Positions 1 through 9,642 of a DNA stretch of 39,365 bases are shown here, one piece after another; position 1 is the stretch's first letter, and every line of letters begins with the position of its first letter. Source of the stretch: CAZFLM01 sp964519955. Lineage in GTDB: Bacteria; Armatimonadota; Chthonomonadetes; Chthonomonadales; CAJBBX01. The stretch covers positions 1 through 39,365 of the forward strand of contig CAZFLM010000064.1 in NCBI GenBank assembly GCA_964519955.1. Direction: 5' to 3'. The notes beneath the pieces are model-generated. The model saw only the letters and a list, made by a program, of their open reading frames with translations, searched no databases and was not told where the DNA came from. The translations under genes and the position numbers were made by a program.

Positions 1-71
1 GAGCGCTGCCCACTACATACCGTTGACAATGCTTATTTTAACGCCTATGCCCCCAGCCCCTATCCCCGCCC

Positions 72-2060
72 CTACTTCTTCCACACGCACCGGTAGTTGA
101 ACCGCCGGTTCGGGGCCGTGTCGCCGCTCGTGCACAGCGAGATCGGGTCCTTCAGCTCGCCGGCGTTGTCGGACCACTTGAAGTCGAACGTGAATGCGTC
201 GCCCTTCAGCCCCAGCAGCTTGCGCGGCACCGCGATCTCCATCTGCTTCCCGGCGTAGCGGTACTTCAGCCTCGCCACCTCGACCCAGTCCTTCGCCGTT
301 GCGTCGTAGCGCATCAGCGTAGTATTCGTCGCGTCTACGATGCTCTTGTTGATGAGGAAGTCGTAGCCGAACCAGCCCGTGTTCGGGTTCTTGTCCGCGT
401 CGATCAGCAGCAGCATCCAGTTCTTGCCCGTGTGCGGCGTCAACTCGCCGGCCGTCTCCACGTAGAAGCAGACGTTGCTGCGGTCCACTGCGACCTTGCT
501 CCTCACGATGTCGTTGCGCCCGCTGTCATCCGTGTAGTGCAGCCCGCCGTAGCCCTTGGCGTCTCGGTGCGCGGTGTCGCCGATGGTGTCCAGATACTCC
601 GGCGTCACCTTGGCCCACTGGTCGAACGCGCCGCCGATCTTGATCGTCCGCAGCCCCTTCGCCTCGGGGATCGGCCGCACGCCCTTGTAGCGCCGGATGT
701 TCTGCGCCATCTGCATGTAGTAGTTGTCCGTGTACCCACCCTTCATCGGCTGGATCGCACGGTTGAACTCCCCGTTGTACTGATCGACGAACCAGTACGG
801 GCTCTTGCGGCGCATGAAGTCGCACGTGCCGCCGTCCGGCTGGTACTTGCCGGCCGACCACTCGTTCCAGTCGTTGAGGTACAGGAACTCCGGGTCCGCC
901 TTGATGGCCTCGTCGAACCGCTGCTGGAAGTAGATGCCGTACCCCTCCGGGTGCTCCACCGTCTTCCCAAGCCACGGAACGTAGGTCGGGACCGGCAGGT
1001 CCTGCTCGTTCAGCTCCGGCTCGCCCTTCTCCACCGTGAACGACTTCCCGATCAGGCTCGAGGAGTGCTGCCCGGGCGTCACCGCCGCCTCTTCCTTCTT
1101 CCCGTTGTGGGTCGCCACGCGGCCCTCGCCGCCGAGAGCCTGCACCCGCTTGTCGCCCATGTCCAGCCCGAAGCTCCACTTGTCCTCGGCGCCCACCCAG
1201 CGCTTGCCGGCCCACTCGTAGTAGCCCCACCACATGCCGCGGAGCGTGAAGAAGCTCTTCACCTCCTTGGTGTAGTCCTTGTAGTTCTCCTCGGTGTAGT
1301 CCGGATCGCCGTAGTGCGGGTTGTTCGGGTCCGTCTTCGCCGCGGGGTCGTAGTGCGGGTTCGGGCAGATCGGCCCCTGCCCGTTCGCGTCGAACTTCGG
1401 GTTGTCGTTGTAGAGCAGCAGCGGCTTGCCGTCCCAGTAAAACCAGAGGTCCTTGTACTTCTCCGTCTTGTAGATCCGATCGTACAGCGCCTGAACCACC
1501 GAGACGCAGGGTCCGTTGAACGCCCAGAAGCAGAACTGGGGCACCGTGTTGCCCTCCGCCCGCATCTGCTGCATCACGGTGAACAGCGTGTCCCACTCGT
1601 CCCAGTAGTGCACCGCGTTCGTCACGTCCATCACCAGCACGTCGACGCCCGCGTCCGCCAGCATCGAGATGTCCTTGCGGATCACCCACTGGTCGCGGCT
1701 CAGGAAGTAGCCCATCTCCGGCTCGCCCCAGTGGTACGACCCCTCGGTCCAGAGCGGGTGCTTCGCGTCCAGACGCGCCTTCGGGTCCCTCGCCAGGATC
1801 TTGCTGACGTCCGCCTCGTACGGGCTCTTCAGCGTGGCCAGGTTGTCGCTGTGCCAGGTGATGTAGAAAATGCCCACGACGCGCCGCTGCCCGGTCTTCA
1901 CGGGCCCGACCTCGTCGATGCCCGGCATATGGCGTCCCAGGGCGTCGTTCGCCACCCACGTGTCGGGATGGATGTCACGGTACTTCTGTTCGTCGCCGGC
2001 GTGCGCGGCCAGGCCGACGCACAGCAGGCACATGGTCAGGGCGATGCAGGGCCAACCCAT
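72..2060 (-). CDS. Secreted GH71/GH99-like (WbsX-type) glycoside hydrolase with C-terminal CBM9/DOMON-like domain
   Basis: A 662-residue exported protein. The chosen ATG (MGWPCIALTM) is preceded by GGAG at 8 nt and opens a clear signal peptide ending near AAHAG; upstream in-frame ATGs (2075, 2294) lack such a site. The main part is a TIM-barrel-like region that begins VVGIFYITWH, has ADAGVDVLVMDVTNA and later YLNDWNEWSAG, a pattern seen in GH99/WbsX-like and GH71-like proteins acting on polysaccharides. The last 170 or so residues (IKIGGAFDQWAKV, then WMLLLIDADKNPNTGW, then LKYRYAGKQMEIAVP) resemble the family 9 carbohydrate-binding / DOMON-like beta-sandwich found at the end of many bacterial hydrolases. 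The catalytic acids cannot be assigned with certainty and the substrate is unknown. It stands alone on the minus strand. Confidence 0.75.
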   Translation of the reverse strand: MGWPCIALTMCLLCVGLAAHAGDEQKYRDIHPDTWVANDALGRHMPGIDEVGPVKTGQRRVVGIFYITWHSDNLATLKSPYEADVSKILARDPKARLDAKHPLWTEGSYHWGEPEMGYFLSRDQWVIRKDISMLADAGVDVLVMDVTNAVHYWDEWDTLFTVMQQMRAEGNTVPQFCFWAFNGPCVSVVQALYDRIYKTEKYKDLWFYWDGKPLLLYNDNPKFDANGQGPICPNPHYDPAAKTDPNNPHYGDPDYTEENYKDYTKEVKSFFTLRGMWWGYYEWAGKRWVGAEDKWSFGLDMGDKRVQALGGEGRVATHNGKKEEAAVTPGQHSSSLIGKSFTVEKGEPELNEQDLPVPTYVPWLGKTVEHPEGYGIYFQQRFDEAIKADPEFLYLNDWNEWSAGKYQPDGGTCDFMRRKSPYWFVDQYNGEFNRAIQPMKGGYTDNYYMQMAQNIRRYKGVRPIPEAKGLRTIKIGGAFDQWAKVTPEYLDTIGDTAHRDAKGYGGLHYTDDSGRNDIVRSKVAVDRSNVCFYVETAGELTPHTGKNWMLLLIDADKNPNTGWFGYDFLINKSIVDATNTTLMRYDATAKDWVEVARLKYRYAGKQMEIAVPRKLLGLKGDAFTFDFKWSDNAGELKDPISLCTSGDTAPNRRFNYRCVWKK

Positions 2061-2383
2061 TCGTCTCGTCTCCATTCGTGCGGCTCGAAGTGCCGGTTCG
2101 TGGCGCTGGATCGGGCGCCGCCGCAGCGCCCACGAGCCCCAGTTCCTGCTCGCCTCCGCCGTTTCCTGCAGAAGCGCCCAGCACCCATGGGCCTGTGCCG
2201 GCGACGATCGAGCCTGGACGATGCACGCGAGCACTGCTGGGATGGGCCAGCCTGCGCGGAGCCTGCCGAAGGCTGCCTGTCCGGTAGCACCCATGAGTAG
2301 TTCGCCCGCTTAGCGCAACACCCGGGCAGCCCGACGTGCGCGAGGGGCAGGCCAAGTCGCCCGCCCCTCCAGCCTCCAAGCCA
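2061..2383. other. Intergenic region with dispersed hairpin motif
   Basis: No gene is supported here. It is the 5' side of the hydrolase gene and the 3' side of the broken methyltransferase. At 2211-2300 there is a sequence that closely resembles 16048-16115 (shared words: AGCCTGGA, ATGCACG, TGGGATGGGCC, TGTCCGGT or CGTCCGGT, CATGARTAG). In the later copy it sits just before a small gene; here no plus-strand gene follows. No convincing promoter was seen. Confidence 0.5.
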
Positions 2384-3544
2384 TCACCCCAGCGGCGCGC
2401 ACTTCCCCCACACGCCCCACTGCCGCGCCAGCTCCTCGTACGTCGCCGCCGCGCCCGGTCGCGCCTTCCCGCCAGGGCGCCGAATGGCCCGGATGAGCAG
2501 GTTCTACGGGGTGTGTTCGGGGTCGATGAACTCCAGCACCTGCACGCGGTAGCCCCGCGCCTCCAGCCAGGCCACGCGCAGCGCGTCGGTCATCAGCGCG
2601 GAGAGCCGCTCGCGGAAGAGGCCATGCTTCAGCACACCCTCCATGCCCTCCGCCTTCAGGTGCGGCGCCAGCGCGTGCTGGCAGCAGGGCGCCGCCAGAA
2701 TCACCTTCGCCCCCCAGCCTACCGCTTGCGCCAGCGCCGCGTCGGTGGCCGTGTCGCAGGCGTGCAGCGAGATCGCCAGGTCGGTTCCGTCGCTCGCCTC
2801 GCACTCCTCGATGTTCGCCGCCTCGAACCGGATGCCGTGCAGCTCCAGACTCTCCGCGATCCGGTTGGCCCGCTGCACCTGGTCCACCTTGCGGTCGACG
2901 CCCAGCACGTCCGCCTCGCGCCCGGCCAGCGCCGTCAGGTAGTGGTGTACCGCGAACGTCAGGTGCGCCCGACCGCACGCCAGGTCGACCACGCGGATCG
3001 GCCCGGTCTTCGGCAGGTGCTCCTCCACGTCCGCCACGATCTCCAGGAACCGGTTGATCTGGCGGTACTTGCTGATGCGCGCCGCGATCACACGCCCCTC
3101 GGCGGTCATCACCCCCAGCGCCTGCAGGAAGTCGCACGGCACGTTCTCCGGGATGTGACGCTGCTTCGGCCGGTCGTGCTCGGTCCCGGGCAACTGGGCA
3201 GGCGTCTCGCTCCCGGTCACCCGATAGTGCCCATCCGCGCCCCGCGTGTACTGCAAGTCGCGCTCGGTCGACCGCACCCGCACGTTGCGATAGCCCGGCG
3301 CCAGGCGGCACACGCGATCCGGCGCATCGGCCAGCACCACGTTCTCGTGGAACTCCCGCTCGCCCCGACGGTACGCAAACTGCACGTGGCGCACGCCCTG
3401 CACCACCACCGGCCGCACCGTCACCCGCTGCCCGGCAACCGCCACGCCCTCCACCGCCCCGGCCAACCCGACAACGAACGCCTCGTCGCCGCCAACGACG
3501 GCGCGCAGGACATCCCAAACGTACTCCTCGCTCACTTTGCGCAT
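2384..3544 (-). pseudogene. SAM-dependent methyltransferase (Methyltransf_32-like), interrupted by an in-frame TAG
   Basis: The open part (3544 to 2504, 346 aa from MRKVSEEYVW) is a class I methyltransferase: motif I is VVDLACGRAHLT (about residue 190), followed by VLGVDRKVDQVQRAN, LHACDTATDAAL and LAAPCCQHAL. The PCCQH and HACDTATD motifs mark the PF13679-like family; the substrate is unknown, possibly RNA or protein. The reading frame stops at TAG (2504-2506) right after IDPEHTP. Reading through that codon gives NLLIRAIRRPGGKARPG, then ATYEELARQWGVWGKCAPLG, then TGA at 2384-2386. Relatives end with EHTPKNLLIRA, so the TAG most likely replaces an AAG lysine codon. TAG is used as a normal stop by other genes here (asnS, thyX, pseudopilins). 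The lesion is either a true nonsense mutation that removes about 40 residues, or a base error in the assembly. Confidence 0.8.
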
Positions 3545-3573
3545 GCCACGAGGATACCACGCCCACAACCCAC

Positions 3574-3990
3574 CCCAGCACCGCCTCGCCCGAGCCCAAC
3601 AACCGATCAGCCCAATCCGTCCAATCCGCCTNNNNNNNNNNNNNNNNNNNNNNNNNNNNNNNNNNNNNNNNNNNNNNNNNNNNNNNNNNNNNNNNNNNNN
3701 NNNNNNNNNNNNNNNNNNNNNNNNNNNNNNNGATCGGTCCCCCCACCGGCCCGCACCGCCCATCCGAGCCGCGACTGGCCGCCCGCTGCCACTCCGCGGG
3801 CGAGATGGAGCGGGTTCCCACCGCCCCGCACCGCCTCGCCCGAGCCCAACAACCGATCCGTCCAATCCGTCCAATCCGCCTGATCGGTCCCCCCACCGGC
3901 CCGCACCGCCCATCCGAGCCGCGACTGGCCGCCCGCAGCCGTTCCGCGGGCGAGAAGGAGCGGGTACCCCCACCGCCCCGCCGCGCAGGT
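3574..3990. repeat. Tandem repeat of about 150 bp containing a 100-N assembly gap
   Basis: A unit starting GATCGGTCCCCCCACCGG occurs at 3732 and again at 3882, a period of 150. The unit end (CGAGCCCAACAACCGATC, then 9-bp TCCAATCCG repeats) occurs at 3591 and 3841, 250 apart. Subtracting the 100 N (3632-3731) restores the 150 period exactly, and the gap falls at the unit junction AATCCGCCT/GATCGGTCC, which is contiguous in the second copy. The array therefore broke the assembly and the true copy number is unknown. It fills the gap between the divergent methyltransferase and asnS. No gene or clear promoter is seen in it. Confidence 0.9.
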
Positions 3991-4055
3991 TTCCACCCCC
4001 TCCGCGGCGAACACCCAACCATCAACACCCAATCCCACCAATAGGTATGCACACG

Positions 4056-5447
<1,392 letters not shown>

Positions 5448-5449
5448 AG

Positions 5450-5710
5450 ATGAAGACGCTCTCTTCCGACACCACGCCGGAGGCCGAGGCGGTCCTCATC
5501 GCGCTGTACGAGCGCATGACGGTCGGCCAGCGGCTGCAACGTGTCTACGACCTGAACCGCCTCGCCCGTGGCCTCGCATACTCCGATGTCCGCCGGGCAC
5601 ATCCCGACGCCGACGAGCACGAGGTCAAGATGCGCGTCGCGTCCCGGTTCATCGAGCCGGACCTGATGCTGAAGGCGTACGGGTGGGATCCACGATTGGA
5701 GGGCTACTAA
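5450..5710 (+). CDS. Small conserved protein paired with a nucleotidyltransferase (putative antitoxin-like partner)
   Basis: An 86-aa soluble protein starting two bases after asnS and ending one base before the next start. It begins SSDTTPEAEAVLIALYERM and continues with LNRLARGLA, VRRAHPDADEHEVKMRVASRF and LKAYGWDP. Short proteins of this pattern (DTxPEAE, LNxxxRxLA, RxxHPxAxxxE, YG) are commonly found directly before AbiEii-like nucleotidyltransferase genes, from general knowledge of such gene pairs. No DNA-binding domain is evident. The coupling to the downstream nucleotidyltransferase suggests a two-gene module, perhaps toxin-antitoxin; the role is inferred, not shown. Confidence 0.8.
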   Translation: MKTLSSDTTPEAEAVLIALYERMTVGQRLQRVYDLNRLARGLAYSDVRRAHPDADEHEVKMRVASRFIEPDLMLKAYGWDPRLEGY

Positions 5711-5711
5711 C

Positions 5712-6320
5712 ATGGCGGACCTCGACGTGGTTGTGCGAGATGTGGTCGCAGTTCTTGATGACATCGGCATACCGTACTACATCGGTGGCTCGGTCGCCAG
5801 TTCCGCTCACGGTCTCGGCCGGATGACCAACGACGCCGACTTCGTAGCCGATATCGAGCACGGTCATGTCGAGAGGCTGGTCGCGGCGCTTGCAGATCGG
5901 TTCTACATTGACGCGGAGATGATCCACGATGCCATCGACCGGGGCGCCTCATTCAACGTCATCCACCTCGATCTGGCATACAAGGTCGATTTCTTCGTTC
6001 GGGGACGGACCCGCTGGTCTGACGCCCAGATGCAACGGAGAGCCTTAGGCCCGATCTCCCAGGAACCAGACGCTCCTTCGGCGCAACTCGCCTCCGCCGA
6101 GGACATGATCGTCCAGAAGCTGCGCTGGTACAAGATGGGCGGCGGCGTGTCGGATCGCCAGTGGTCCGACGTGCAAGGCATGCTCAAGGTGCAGCGAACC
6201 CGCCTCGACTACGCCTACATCCGGCACTGGGCCGCCGAGTTGGGGCTGACTGATCTGCTGCGCCAGGCGATGGAGGACGCCGGCACCGATGCCGGCGAGT
6301 GGCCGGGCGTGCGTGCGTAG
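5712..6320 (+). CDS. Nucleotidyltransferase-fold protein (AbiEii/MNT-like), putative toxin
   Basis: A 202-aa protein with a minimal nucleotidyltransferase core. IPYYIGGSVASSAHG carries the GGS motif, TNDADFV the DxD metal pair, and YKVDFFV the third acidic residue, so the active site looks intact. The middle part AEDMIVQKLRWYKMGG and the tail DYAYIRHWAAELGLTDLL are typical of AbiEii-like or DUF6036-like proteins. These enzymes transfer nucleotides to tRNA or to protein targets in type IV or MenAT-like systems. The ATG follows the stop of the small partner gene by one base, indicating coupled translation. Toxin activity is an inference from family and pairing. Its 3' end overlaps the next gene by 32 bp. 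Confidence 0.82.
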   Translation: MADLDVVVRDVVAVLDDIGIPYYIGGSVASSAHGLGRMTNDADFVADIEHGHVERLVAALADRFYIDAEMIHDAIDRGASFNVIHLDLAYKVDFFVRGRTRWSDAQMQRRALGPISQEPDAPSAQLASAEDMIVQKLRWYKMGGGVSDRQWSDVQGMLKVQRTRLDYAYIRHWAAELGLTDLLRQAMEDAGTDAGEWPGVRA

Positions 6321-6912
6321 CCGCCTCGCCCTTCTGCCTGTCGCTGCTGCCCTGCTCGCGGGGCTGGGCTGCTCGCACGCGGGGCCCGAGGTTCGCCCCG
6401 CGACGGCCCGCGCGGACCTTCTGAACTACGCCAGGCCGCTTGATGAAGCCATCGGCGCTCCGGTCGACAAGGCGCTCGTAGCGCTGAAGGTGGAGAAGGG
6501 CCTGTACCGGCTCACGGTCGAGTATCGGGGCAAGGCGGTCAAGCAGTACCCGGTCGTGCTGGGCCGCAGCCCGGTCGACCAGAAACTGCGCCAAGGCGAC
6601 GGCTGCACGCCCGAGGGCGCGTTCAAGATCAAAGCTCTGTACCCCCACCGGAACTGGGGCAAGTTCATATGGATCGACTACCCGACCGCCGCCTCGTGGG
6701 CCAGGTTCAACGCCGCCAAGAAGGCGGGCAAGCTGCGCCCCTCCGCGACCATCGGCGGCGAGGTCGGCATCCACGGCACGCCGGACGGCCAGGACGCGCT
6801 CATCGACCAGCAGACCAACTGGACCCTGGGCTGCGTGTCCCTCAAGGCCGCCGACATCGAGGAGATCTACGGCGTCTGCCAGGTAGGCACGCCGGTCCTG
6901 ATTGTGCACTGA
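6289..6912 (+). CDS. L,D-transpeptidase (YkuD family), exported or lipid-anchored
   Basis: A 207-aa cell-wall enzyme. The N-terminus RLALLPVAAALLAGLGCSHA is a signal peptide with a Cys that may be lipidated, although the lipobox (GLGC) is not canonical. The YkuD domain runs from about residue 60: VALKVEKGLYRLTVEYRGK, YPVVLGRSPVDQK, CTPEGAFKI, then the active-site stretch VGIHGTPDG followed by WTLGCVSLKAADIEEIY, with the catalytic Cys in GCVSL and the upstream HGT. Such enzymes form 3-3 peptidoglycan cross-links or attach proteins to the wall. The ATG at 6289 lies within the end of the nucleotidyltransferase gene; an in-frame GTG at 6313 would give a shorter, standard signal peptide and is possible. 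Confidence 0.92.
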   Translation: MPASGRACVRSRLALLPVAAALLAGLGCSHAGPEVRPATARADLLNYARPLDEAIGAPVDKALVALKVEKGLYRLTVEYRGKAVKQYPVVLGRSPVDQKLRQGDGCTPEGAFKIKALYPHRNWGKFIWIDYPTAASWARFNAAKKAGKLRPSATIGGEVGIHGTPDGQDALIDQQTNWTLGCVSLKAADIEEIYGVCQVGTPVLIVH

Positions 6913-6973
6913 CCATCGCCATCCGCCGCTCAACGCAGCGCGGCCATCCTGACTGCCACGAAAGGGTGACTCG

Positions 6974-8422
6974 ATGAACAAGGCCGCGCGCCTCCTTGCC
7001 TCATACCTGCTCGTCGTGCTGCTCTCCGCCGCCTCCCTCGCCCAGGAGCCCGCCGTCCTCGAGGTCGACCGCCAGATCGTCGCCACGGAGCCCGGCACAT
7101 CCAAGCTCCTGGGCAACCTGGAGGTCCTCTGCGACACCATCGGCCCGCGCGTCACCGGCTCGCCCGGCCTCCGCAAGGCCAACGAGTGGGTCGCCGCCAG
7201 GATGCGCGAATACGGCCTGGAGAACGTCCACCAGGAAGACCACACCATCCCGGTGGCCTGGGAGCGCGGCCGCATCGACTTCCGCCTGCTCTCGCCCCGA
7301 CCCGCCGAACTCAGCGCCGCCGCAGCCGGCTGGACCCCTCCGACGCGCGGCACGGTGCGCGGTCCCGTCGTCATCTACGACCCCAAGGACGACGCCGACC
7401 GCAAGGCGCGCTACGACGGCAAGCTGCGCAGCGCTGTCGTGCTGATGAGGCCGCCGGCCCAGGTGCCGCAGATCATCAGCGTGCGAGGCACCGCGCAGAT
7501 CGGCGAGGAGCTGGAGATCGAGCGCCTGCAGGCCGAGGCCGCGCCCTACCTGGCGGAACAAGGCGTGGCAGCCATCCTGCGTGACGCGGGCAAGCCGCAC
7601 TGCCTGCTCAGCATGGCCGGGAGTTGGGCGGGGCTCGACGAGCGCGGCGCCTCCAAGGCCGCGCGCATCACCACGCTGTTCGCCTCGCACGAGACCTACT
7701 CCTTGCTCTACCGTCTCGCCCGGCGCGGCGAAGTGCCCCGCGTCCAGCTCCGCGTGGATGCCCGCTTCGTGCGCGGCCCGGTCACGGTCAGCAACACGGT
7801 CGGCGAGATCCGCGGGAGCGAGAAGCCGGACGAGGTCGTCATCTGCGGGGCGCACCTCGACTCGTGGGACCTCGGCGAGGGAACGGTGGACGACGGCACG
7901 GGCTCGATGATCGTGCTGGAGGCGGCCAGACTGCTCAAGGCCGTCGGCGCCAGGCCCAAGCGCACCATCCGGTTCATCTTCTTCTACGGCGAGGAGCAGG
8001 GCCTCATCGGTTCCGCAGCCTACGCGGAGCGCCACAAGGACGAGCTGAGCAAGGTCTCCGCGGTCTTCGTCAGCGACACCGGAACTGGGCGCATCAACGG
8101 CATCGGCCTCCACGGCAGCCCGCACCTCAGGCCGGTCTTCGAGGGCCAGTGGCCGATCCTCAAGGAACTCGGCGTCACGAACTACAACGCGTTCCCCATG
8201 GGAGGCACCGACCACGCGTCGTTCTTCCGCTACGGCGTCCCGAGTTGCTGGTACACTCATGACGGCGGCGACTACGGCCTGATGCACCACTCCCAGTCCG
8301 ACACCTTCGACAAGGCGCTGCCCGACGCCCTCACGCAGTGCGCCTCCGTCATGGCGGTCTGCGCCTACAACACCGCTCAACTGCCGGACCTGCTCCCCCG
8401 CAAGGCCGCGCCGAGCGAATAG
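6974..8422 (+). CDS. Secreted M28 family zinc aminopeptidase (carboxypeptidase Q-like)
   Basis: A 482-aa exported metallopeptidase. The signal peptide is KAARLLASYLLVVLLSAASLAQ. The catalytic domain shows the M28 zinc ligands in order: His and Asp in ICGAHLDSWDLGEGTVDDGTG, the Glu pair in FFYGEEQGLIGSAAYAERH, Asp in VFVSDTGTGR, and His in LMHHSQSDTFDKA. Between the N-terminal segment and the ligands lies a PA-like insertion (residues about 100-240). The start has AAGGG about 9 nt upstream. It is 61 bp after the L,D-transpeptidase gene and 16 bp before thyX, so the three may be cotranscribed. It probably cleaves peptides outside the cytoplasm; the exact substrate is not visible. Confidence 0.93.
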   Translation: MNKAARLLASYLLVVLLSAASLAQEPAVLEVDRQIVATEPGTSKLLGNLEVLCDTIGPRVTGSPGLRKANEWVAARMREYGLENVHQEDHTIPVAWERGRIDFRLLSPRPAELSAAAAGWTPPTRGTVRGPVVIYDPKDDADRKARYDGKLRSAVVLMRPPAQVPQIISVRGTAQIGEELEIERLQAEAAPYLAEQGVAAILRDAGKPHCLLSMAGSWAGLDERGASKAARITTLFASHETYSLLYRLARRGEVPRVQLRVDARFVRGPVTVSNTVGEIRGSEKPDEVVICGAHLDSWDLGEGTVDDGTGSMIVLEAARLLKAVGARPKRTIRFIFFYGEEQGLIGSAAYAERHKDELSKVSAVFVSDTGTGRINGIGLHGSPHLRPVFEGQWPILKELGVTNYNAFPMGGTDHASFFRYGVPSCWYTHDGGDYGLMHHSQSDTFDKALPDALTQCASVMAVCAYNTAQLPDLLPRKAAPSE

Positions 8423-8438
8423 GATCGAGCCCCACCAG

Positions 8439-9338
8439 ATGACCGACAACACCGCGCCGCAGCTTGACTCAAGCGGCTACCCATACATCCCCTCGCCGGC
8501 CCTGGCCACTCCAGCCGGCACGCCCTACCTCGCCGCCCCAGGCGTGCACCTCGTCGCTCGCATGGCGACGTCGCTCGACAGCGTCCGCGAGTTCCTGGAG
8601 GGGTTCGGCCCCGAGCTTGACTTCGGGCAGTACGTCGACGACCCCACGGATCTCCCGGACACCGCGCAACTCGCCAAGACCGCCGGCCAGCTCTGCTACA
8701 TGAGCTTCGGTCCCAAGCGCACGCTGAACGCCGACGCCGGCCGCTACTTCGCCAACATCCGCGCCTCGGGCCACGGCTCCGTCCTGGAGCACGCCTCCTT
8801 CTCGTTCCTGTGCTACGGCGTCTCGCGCAGCGTCACCCACGAGATCGTGCGCCATCGCGCGGGCTTCGCCTACTCGCAGGTGAGCCAGAGGTACGTCTCG
8901 GGGAGAGTGCTGCGCTTCGTGGAGCGGCCGGAGTACGCGGCGGACGCGGAGTTGCACGCCCGCTTCGAGCAGCGCATCGACCGCGCGGCCGAGGAGTACG
9001 AGGCGCTCGCGTCGGCCCTGCTGGAGCGCCAACGCGCCGGCAGCGAGATCCTCTCCGCCGACGCGCGCACCGATATGAGGAAGAAGGTCCAGCAGGCCGC
9101 CCGCTCCGTCCTGCCGAACGAAACCGAGGCGCCGCTCATCATGACCGGCAACGCGCGCTCGTGGAGGCACTTCCTGGAGATGCGCGCCAGCGCCCACGCC
9201 GAGGTCGAGATCCGCGCCCTGGCCATGCGCCTACACGCCTGCCTCGCCGCCGCCGACCCGGTGCTCTTCGAGGACTACCGCATCGTCAACCTAACCGACG
9301 GCACCCAGGCCCTGCAAACCGACCACCCCAAGGTGTAG
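8439..9338 (+). CDS. thyX: Flavin-dependent thymidylate synthase
   Basis: A 299-aa FAD-dependent enzyme that methylates dUMP to dTMP using methylenetetrahydrofolate. The ThyX signature RHRxxxxxxxS is present as RHRAGFAYSQVSQRYVSG, preceded by GHGSVLEHASFSFL. The substrate-binding end shows ARSVLPNETEAPLIMTGNARSWRHFLEMR and a C-terminal AHAEVEIRALAM. It is longer at the N-terminus than short ThyX proteins (about 220 aa), which is common in the long subtype. The ribosome-binding site is weak. No thyA is seen, so this could be the only thymidylate synthase of the organism. Confidence 0.97.
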   Translation: MTDNTAPQLDSSGYPYIPSPALATPAGTPYLAAPGVHLVARMATSLDSVREFLEGFGPELDFGQYVDDPTDLPDTAQLAKTAGQLCYMSFGPKRTLNADAGRYFANIRASGHGSVLEHASFSFLCYGVSRSVTHEIVRHRAGFAYSQVSQRYVSGRVLRFVERPEYAADAELHARFEQRIDRAAEEYEALASALLERQRAGSEILSADARTDMRKKVQQAARSVLPNETEAPLIMTGNARSWRHFLEMRASAHAEVEIRALAMRLHACLAAADPVLFEDYRIVNLTDGTQALQTDHPKV

Positions 9339-9350
9339 CCCGACAACCCG

Positions 9351-9638
9351 CCGCCGCGCCCCCTCCCGATTCGGGAGGGGTGGCCGAAGGCCGGGGTAGG
9401 TAGCCGTCAACCCGCGCAGGCGGGCTTCGTGCCCTTCGCAAGGCGCGGTTTCAACCGCCGCGCCAAGACGCACGCGCCCCCTCAACGCCCCCTCCCGATT
9501 CGGGAGGGGTGGCCGAAGGCCGGGGTAGGTAGCCGTCAGCCCGCGCAGGCGGGCTTCGTGCCGTTCCCAAGGCGCGGTTTGAACCGCCCGCCCCACCAAC
9601 CGCCGGCCCTGGAGCCCAGCCCCAAGTCCCAAGTCCCC
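9351..9638. repeat. Two copies of a multi-hairpin intergenic repeat, 129 bp apart
   Basis: Copy 1 (9359-9464) and copy 2 (9488-9594) share four structural blocks in order: CCCCTCCCG-ATT-CGGGAGGGG (9-bp stem), GGCC-GAA-GGCC, CCCGC-GCAG-GCGGG, and the palindrome GCGGTTTCAACCGC or its variant. The 3' end carries the tandem AAGTCCC motif (9621-9638), 4 bases from the stop of the minus-strand gene. Parts of the same element recur at 33760-34214 and 35240-35396. Lines of evidence for coding are absent. This fills the space between thyX and the sugar isomerase. Confidence 0.9.
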
Positions 9639-9642
9639 GCCG

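Noticed and set aside
1..60. TTGACA at 23-28 as a promoter at the left edge
   Set aside because: The sequence 17 bp downstream (TATGCC) is a poor -10, it points at the 3' end of a minus-strand gene, and no plus-strand gene follows.
432..2300. Very long antisense frames opposite real genes (for example 432-2300, 7001-8452, 19001-20506, 20923-22869)
   Set aside because: High GC gives long open frames on the other strand; their products are Val/Arg/Leu/His-rich with no domains, while the opposite strand encodes recognisable proteins.
2384..2506. TAG at 2504 as recoding (pyrrolysine or stop-to-lysine)
   Set aside because: Several intact genes in the window (asnS, thyX, pseudopilins) end in TAG at the expected place, so TAG is a normal stop here; no suppressor tRNA or other sign was seen.
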